Source: Pseudomonadales bacterium
GTDB lineage: Bacteria; Pseudomonadota; Gammaproteobacteria; Pseudomonadales; Azotimanducaceae
Direction of reading: 5' to 3'
DNA: 64,000 nt
NCBI GenBank assembly: GCA_028281885.1
Contig: JANQJA010000020.1
Coordinates: forward strand, 124,001 to 188,000
The notes beneath the pieces were generated by a model that saw only the letters and a list, made by a program, of their open reading frames with translations, searched no databases and was not told the DNA's origin. Made by a program: the position numbers and the translations under genes. Below are positions 59,311 through 64,000 of the stretch, in pieces; the first letter of the stretch is position 1; each line of letters starts with the position of its first letter.

Positions 59311-62192
59311 GCGGCAGTTTTCTGCTGCTTTCTGACGGGTCTGCTGGTCCTTCTCGTCTTCGTTGCCGGTAACAGGGGTTTCAAATAACGCCCCGTTTCT
59401 GACCGCTTTGTCATGGCCACTTGCTCCGGGGTTCCGGTGGCAATCAGTTTGCCACCCGCGGGACCGCCGTCCGGGCCGATATCGATAATCCAGTCCGCGG
59501 TCTTGATGACGTCAAGGTTATGCTCGATCACGGTGACCGTATTACCCGCATCGACCAGCCGGTTCAGGACTTCCAGCAGTTTGCGAACGTCGTCAAAGTG
59601 CAGACCGGTGGTGGGTTCATCGAGAATGTAGAACGTCTTGCCCGTGGCCAGCTTGGAGAGTTCCCTGGCGAGCTTGATGCGCTGGGCTTCGCCGCCCGAC
59701 AGGGTGTTCGACGGTTGTCCCAGGTGCAGGTAGTCGAGGCCCACGTCCACCAGCAACTGCAGTTTGTTCATGATCTTGGGATGTTCGGAGAAATGCTCGG
59801 TGGCCTCGGCAATGGTCATATCGAGCACATCGGCAATGGACTTGCCGTTGTACTTCACTTCCAGCGTGGCTTCGTTAAAGCGCTGACCCTCGCACTCCTC
59901 GCAGGTCACAAACACATCGGACAGGAAGTGCATCTCGATCTTGCGGACACCGTCTCCCTGGCAGGCTTCACAGCGACCACCTTTTACGTTGAACGAGAAT
60001 CGTCCCGGCTTGTAGCCGCGCATGCGCGAGCCCGGTAACAGGGAGAAGAAGGTGCGAATTTCGTCGAATACCTTGATATAGGTCGCCGGATTACTGCGCG
60101 GCGTGCGGCCTATCGGTCGCTGGTCGATCGCCACCACCTTGTCGAGCTGATCGAGTCCGGTGACGCGGCGATGGGTGCCAATCCGCTGGGTGGAATGATG
60201 GAAGGTACGGGCGAGCGCGGGGTAAAGAATGTCGTTGACCAGGGTGGACTTGCCCGCACCGGAGACGCCGGTGACCGCCGTCATCACGCCGAGCGGAAAA
60301 TCCACATCGATATCTTTCAGATTGTTGGCGCTGGCGCCCTCGACGGTAATCTTGCCGATCGGTTCCCGTCGCTCGTCCCGGATGGCAATGCCCGTGCGGC
60401 CCGCGAGGTAGGCTCCGGTAATGGATTGCTTTGACCGCTCGATACTCTTCGGCGTACCCGCATGAACAATGGCGCCGCCCCGGACGCCAGCACCCGGGCC
60501 GAAGTCAATCACATGGTCGGCGGTGCGAATGGTTTCCTCGTCATGTTCCACAACGACGACCGTATTGCCGATGTCGCGCATGCGGCACAGGGTATTCAGC
60601 AGTTTCTCATTGTCACGCTGGTGCAGGCCGATGCTGGGTTCATCGAGGATATAGATCACACCCGAGAGTTCGGAGCCCACCTGGCTGGCAAGGCGAATAC
60701 GCTGTGATTCCCCGCCGGACAGGGTCGGCCCCAGCCGGTCGAGGGACAGATAGGACAGTCCGACCGACACGAGGAATCCCAGCCGGTTACAGATTTCTTT
60801 CAAGACCTCGGTGGCGATTTCTCCGGCGGCGCCGGGCAGCTCCAGGGTGCGGAAAAAATCGTAGCTTTCCTCGATGGTCCAGGCAGATACCTCCACCATG
60901 GTTTTGCCGCCGACCCGTACCGCGGCCGACTCCGCGCGCAGCCGGGTGCCATCGCAGACATCGCACCGGGTATTGGCCAGGAACTGCGAATACCAGCGTT
61001 TCATGCCCTCGGAGCGGGTATTGCGGAAGCGCCGCAGCAGCCGGTTCAGTACCCCTTCATAGCGGGAATTGCTGGTGCCGTGTTTGCCCCAGTCAATCTG
61101 GTAGCGTTTCTCTCCGGTGCCGTAGAGCACCTGCTTACGCTGTGCCGCGGTCAGCCTGTTCCAGGGTTTGGTCATGGGAATTCGCATCTTGCGGAACACC
61201 TGGCGGTGGAAGATGGCGCCCATGGAACTGCGTTCGTCGTCCACGCGGCCGATGGATTTGATGGCGCCGTCGCGAATCGACAGATCACCGTCGGGGATGA
61301 CCAGATCCGGATCAAACGAAACCTGGGTGCCGAGTCCGTTGCACTCATGGCACATGCCCTGGGGACTGTTGAACGAGAAGGCCTGGGGTGTCAGTGCCGG
61401 AAAGGACACACCGCATTCATTGCAGGACAGGCTTTCCGAGAAGATGCGGTCGGGCCCGCCCTCGGTGGCGGCGATCAGTGCACCATCACCCAGCTTCAAT
61501 GCCTGCTCCACCGATTCGTTGAGGCGTTCGGCGACATCGCCCCGAATGGCGAGTCGGTCGACGACCGCCTCGACGGTGTGCTTCCTGCGCTTGTCGAGCG
61601 CTTCAATCTCGTCGGCCCGAACAATGTCACCATCCACGCGCAGTCTGACGAACCCTTGCATGCGCGCATCTTCCAGCATGTCGCGATGCTCACCCTTGCG
61701 ATTGACCAGCAGAGGAACGAGCAGGTAGAGGCGCGTACCCTCCGGCAGCGACATCAGTTCTTTTGTGATGTTCTGGGGCGTCTGGCTCTGCACTGGCCGG
61801 CCGCACAGGTGACAGTGCTGAATGCCGACCCGGGCATACAGCACCCGCAGGTAGTCGGCGATCTCGGTGATGGTGGCAACGGTGGAGCGGGGATTGCGGC
61901 TGGTGGTTTTCTGCTCGATGGAAATCGTCGGTGACAGCCCGCGAATGGTGTCGTACTTCGGTTTTTCCATCTGGCCCAGAAACTGGCGGGCGTAGGCAGA
62001 CAGTGACTCAACATAGCGCCGCTGGCCCTCGGCATAGAGCGTGTCAAACGCCAGCGAAGACTTGCCGGAACCGGATACGCCGGTCAGTACTACCAGTTTT
62101 CGTTTTGGAATCTTGACCTCGACGTTCTTCAGGTTGTGCTCACGGGCACCGCGGATCAGGATGTGGTCGAGTTCGTCTGAAGCTGTTTTCAT
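59307..62192 (-). CDS. uvrA: Excinuclease ABC subunit A
   Basis: Nucleotide excision repair damage sensor of 961 residues, of normal length. Two ABC ATPase halves each with Walker A (GVSGSGKSSLAFDTL; GVSGAGKSTLVNDIL) and signature (LSGGESQRIRLASQVG; LSGGEAQRIKLAREL), plus zinc fingers (CNECGVSFP and CHECNGLG; CEACQGDG and CEECEG). It should load UvrB on damaged DNA with UvrB elsewhere in the genome. A strong LexA box precedes it, so SOS control is expected. Its stop sits in the right arm of the inverted repeat. Confidence 0.98.
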   Translation of the reverse strand: MKTASDELDHILIRGAREHNLKNVEVKIPKRKLVVLTGVSGSGKSSLAFDTLYAEGQRRYVESLSAYARQFLGQMEKPKYDTIRGLSPTISIEQKTTSRNPRSTVATITEIADYLRVLYARVGIQHCHLCGRPVQSQTPQNITKELMSLPEGTRLYLLVPLLVNRKGEHRDMLEDARMQGFVRLRVDGDIVRADEIEALDKRRKHTVEAVVDRLAIRGDVAERLNESVEQALKLGDGALIAATEGGPDRIFSESLSCNECGVSFPALTPQAFSFNSPQGMCHECNGLGTQVSFDPDLVIPDGDLSIRDGAIKSIGRVDDERSSMGAIFHRQVFRKMRIPMTKPWNRLTAAQRKQVLYGTGEKRYQIDWGKHGTSNSRYEGVLNRLLRRFRNTRSEGMKRWYSQFLANTRCDVCDGTRLRAESAAVRVGGKTMVEVSAWTIEESYDFFRTLELPGAAGEIATEVLKEICNRLGFLVSVGLSYLSLDRLGPTLSGGESQRIRLASQVGSELSGVIYILDEPSIGLHQRDNEKLLNTLCRMRDIGNTVVVVEHDEETIRTADHVIDFGPGAGVRGGAIVHAGTPKSIERSKQSITGAYLAGRTGIAIRDERREPIGKITVEGASANNLKDIDVDFPLGVMTAVTGVSGAGKSTLVNDILYPALARTFHHSTQRIGTHRRVTGLDQLDKVVAIDQRPIGRTPRSNPATYIKVFDEIRTFFSLLPGSRMRGYKPGRFSFNVKGGRCEACQGDGVRKIEMHFLSDVFVTCEECEGQRFNEATLEVKYNGKSIADVLDMTIAEATEHFSEHPKIMNKLQLLVDVGLDYLHLGQPSNTLSGGEAQRIKLARELSKLATGKTFYILDEPTTGLHFDDVRKLLEVLNRLVDAGNTVTVIEHNLDVIKTADWIIDIGPDGGPAGGKLIATGTPEQVAMTKRSETGRYLKPLLPATKTRRTSRPVRKQQKTAA

Positions 62193-62249
62193 TACATCTG
62201 AATAGGGTCAACGTTAACTGGACGACCATCGGCGGCCGACAACAAAAAA

Positions 62250-62265
62250 CTGTATATTTATACAG
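62250..62265. promoter_or_regulatory. LexA (SOS) box of uvrA
   Basis: CTGTATATTTATACAG matches the gammaproteobacterial SOS box CTG-N10-CAG with an AT-rich centre. It lies 58 bases upstream of the uvrA ATG on the minus strand and about 105 bases from the divergent CinA start, so it could also affect that gene. Confidence 0.88.
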
Positions 62266-62370
62266 TATGATGGATTGGCATTCAAATCATTTGTCAGTGA
62301 GGCCTGATCGGCGGCGCGCGGTGGCGCGCATTTCAAGTATCATGGGTCGACACCGGTATAGAGGGTACCC

Positions 62371-63138
62371 ATGGCTGCCAAAGAAGTCACCGCCTGCATG
62401 ATCGTGATCGGCAATGAGATCCTGTCAGGTCGCACGCAGGATGTGAACCTGCAGCACCTCGCTATCGAATTGAACGAGCTGGGCGTCCGCATGAAAGAGG
62501 CGCGGGTCATCCCGGATATCGAAGACGTCATCGTCGATACGGTGAACGAGTGCCGGGTCAAATTCGATCACGTGTTTACCACCGGCGGTATCGGCCCCAC
62601 CCATGATGACATCACGGCCGAGTCCATTGCCCGCGCCTTCGGCGTCGAGATCGAGTACCACCCGGAAATTTCCGAGCGCATCCAGCGCCGTGAGGCGCCG
62701 CCCGAGGTGATGGCGGCGCGCATGCTGATGGCGCGGGTCCCGAAGGGTGCCGTGTTGATTGATAATCCCACGGGCGGTCCCCAGGGTTTTCAGATCGACA
62801 ACGTGTTTGTGATGGCGGGAGTGCCTGCCGTCATGCAGGCGATGGTCAGCTCCTTCAGCAAGGAGCGGCTGGGCGGTGGCCACCCGATTCGCTCCCGTTC
62901 CATCGGCGCGCTGCTCGGCGAGAGCACGGTCGCCAATGCACTGAAAGAAATCCAGGATCGTTACCCCGACATTGATCTTGGCAGTTACCCGTTCTTTCGC
63001 CCGGATGGGTTTGGTACCAACCTGGTCATGCGCGGCACCGACACGCGGCTGCTTGACCAGATGAAAGAAGAAGTGCGCCAGATGATCATCGATTTCGGCG
63101 CGGATCCCATCGAGGAGGGCGATCCACGAGGGCAGTAG
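62371..63138 (+). CDS. CinA-type molybdopterin-binding-domain protein
   Basis: A 255-residue protein with the MoCF/CinA N-terminal fold: VIGNEILSGRTQDVNLQHLA, then FTTGGIGPTHDDITAESIARAFG, NPTGGPQGF and MAGVPAVMQAM. It lacks the C-terminal PncC amidohydrolase half of long CinA proteins, so it is the short nucleotide-pyrophosphatase-like form. The exact reaction is not fixed by sequence. ATG 62371 is preceded by AGAGGG. It is divergent from uvrA, sharing a region that holds the LexA box. Confidence 0.9.
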   Translation: MAAKEVTACMIVIGNEILSGRTQDVNLQHLAIELNELGVRMKEARVIPDIEDVIVDTVNECRVKFDHVFTTGGIGPTHDDITAESIARAFGVEIEYHPEISERIQRREAPPEVMAARMLMARVPKGAVLIDNPTGGPQGFQIDNVFVMAGVPAVMQAMVSSFSKERLGGGHPIRSRSIGALLGESTVANALKEIQDRYPDIDLGSYPFFRPDGFGTNLVMRGTDTRLLDQMKEEVRQMIIDFGADPIEEGDPRGQ

Positions 63139-63142
63139 TCCT

Positions 63143-64000
63143 TCAGGACTCGATCCCGGCGAACAGTTGCCGCAGGTTTTCCAGTACGGCCAATAGATCT
63201 ACGTCTTCATCGATCACGACCAGCGCGGGATCGCTCTTCATGCGCCTCAGGCGGGTAACGGCATTTTTGATCGTGTAACTGTCCGGGCGAAGCTTCGGTG
63301 TGACCTCGCGCCAGCGAATCGGCATGGAAACGGGCGCCCCGGGTTTCGGGCGCAGGCAGTAGGGTGCCGCGATCAGCTTGCCCGCGCCGTTCTGCAGGTA
63401 GTCGATATAGACCTTGCCTTCACGTCGCTCCGGATTACGCACCAGCGTTGCAATGTCAGGTAGCTGATGGACGATGATTCGACCCAGCAGCTCGCCCAGG
63501 ACGCGGGACTGTTCGAAGGTAAACTGCCGATGCAGCGGCAGCAGAATATGCAGGCCGGTGGAGCCGCTGGTCTTGACGAAGTTTGGCAGTCCGATCTGCT
63601 CACACAAACGGTGAATCGCCTTCGCCACGGTAATGACATCGGTAAAGGGCGCTTCCTTTGGATCCAGGTCCAGGACGCACCAGTCCGGTTGGGTGAGCGA
63701 TGTGATGCGCGAGTGGTAGATATGCAGGGGGATGCTCGCCATGTTGGCGACATAGACCAGCGCCTCTTCGCAGTCGAGAATGAAGTAGCCAATGTCCCGC
63801 TCGGTGGATTCACTCCAGAGTTTCTCGACCCTGAGCCACTCGGGTACGAAGTCCGGGGCATCCTTCTGGTAGAACGACTTGCCGTCGATGCCGTCCGGAA
63901 AACGTGTCATGACCAGCGGTCTGTCCTTCAGCCAGGGCAGCAGCCAGGGACTCACGGCGTGGTAGTACGCGATCATATCACCTTTGGTTACGCCGATATC
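63143..64000 (-). CDS. LigD polymerase domain (N-terminus beyond window)
   Basis: At least 285 codons of a primase-polymerase of the LigD type, used in non-homologous end joining. Motifs: VTKGDMIAYYHAVSPWLLP just past the right-hand frame start, the first catalytic acidic pair in VLDLDPKEAPF, and KTSGSTGLHILLPL. The frame is open to the window end with in-frame sequence before the first Met, so the gene continues upstream and is either a larger LigD (with ligase and phosphoesterase modules) or a stand-alone polymerase. Ku is not seen here. It is convergent with the CinA gene, with a four-base gap. Confidence 0.9.
   Translation of the reverse strand, partial: DIGVTKGDMIAYYHAVSPWLLPWLKDRPLVMTRFPDGIDGKSFYQKDAPDFVPEWLRVEKLWSESTERDIGYFILDCEEALVYVANMASIPLHIYHSRITSLTQPDWCVLDLDPKEAPFTDVITVAKAIHRLCEQIGLPNFVKTSGSTGLHILLPLHRQFTFEQSRVLGELLGRIIVHQLPDIATLVRNPERREGKVYIDYLQNGAGKLIAAPYCLRPKPGAPVSMPIRWREVTPKLRPDSYTIKNAVTRLRRMKSDPALVVIDEDVDLLAVLENLRQLFAGIES

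Noticed and set aside
60431-61261. 276-residue plus-strand frame inside uvrA
   Set aside because: Arg/Cys/Gly-rich product typical of frames opposite a GC-rich gene; uvrA is certain.

Overview
The window looks like chromosomal DNA of a free-living, probably marine, gammaproteobacterium. It is GC-rich and densely coded, with many four-base ATGA-type gene overlaps and few long gaps. The left edge carries a proteobacterial dedicated sortase (Pds) type regulator set. The metabolic genes (EHN-type epoxide hydrolase, P450-type ferredoxin, luciferase-like oxidoreductases, GMC oxidoreductase, TesB, acyl-CoA synthetase, thiolase-like protein) suit an organism that degrades hydrophobic or xenobiotic carbon. 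No rRNA, tRNA, CRISPR array, prophage or complete insertion sequence was seen.

Layout. 1-3.3 kb: PdsS sensor kinase (cut by the window start), PdsR response regulator and the divergent OmpA-like PdsO; the sortase and its target would lie off the left edge. 3.3-24.7 kb: mostly housekeeping and metabolism, including a cold-shock protein, redox proteins, two MFS pumps, thymidine kinase, a newly noticed 41-residue ORF with a strong ribosome binding site, GMC and FAD enzymes, an acyl-CoA synthetase with an operator-like repeat upstream, RarD, a PLAT-like protein and a secreted isoaspartyl methyltransferase.

24.7-36.1 kb: the most unusual part. Nine tightly packed minus-strand genes encode two lipoproteins, a membrane Ser/Thr kinase homologue without its catalytic Asp, a PEGA/FGE-fold membrane protein, a small secreted protein, an ExbB/MotA-type proton-channel protein, a degenerate Hsp70/actin-fold protein and two VWA proteins. 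Each VWA protein starts with an Asp-bearing transmembrane helix reminiscent of ExbD/MotB. I read this as a candidate energised envelope machine in which VWA domains replace the usual ExbD/OmpA load. A DUF4139-type exported protein (23.3 kb), a divergent lipoprotein pair (36.3-37.7 kb) and two exported repeat proteins with TonB-C-like ends (37.7-40.3 kb) flank it and may belong to the same envelope function.

40.5-50 kb: M48 protease, oxidoreductase, thiolase-like protein, PitA-type phosphate transporter with its DUF47 partner, SDR, NUDIX, a Bax-like protein and a remnant of an FAD oxidase. 49.2-53.4 kb: two exported proteins with c-heme motifs, one a beta-barrel candidate and the other a 1029-residue lipoprotein with CHRD domains, calcium-binding type-3 repeats and a C-terminal cytochrome domain. 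Divergent from these, 53.6-56.6 kb is a compact operon of ECF sigma factor, membrane anti-sigma factor, subtilisin-like lipoprotein and outer-membrane barrel. The anti-sigma periplasmic end resembles a subtilase propeptide, suggesting the protease and the anti-sigma factor interact directly.

56.6-64 kb: NUDIX, small exported protein, ferrochelatase, uvrA with a textbook LexA box, a CinA-type protein and a LigD polymerase domain that runs off the right edge. Between hemH and uvrA lies a 251-base nested inverted-repeat element whose 23-base arms carry the stop codons of both genes.

All functions are read from protein motifs and gene context by eye; no database search was run.
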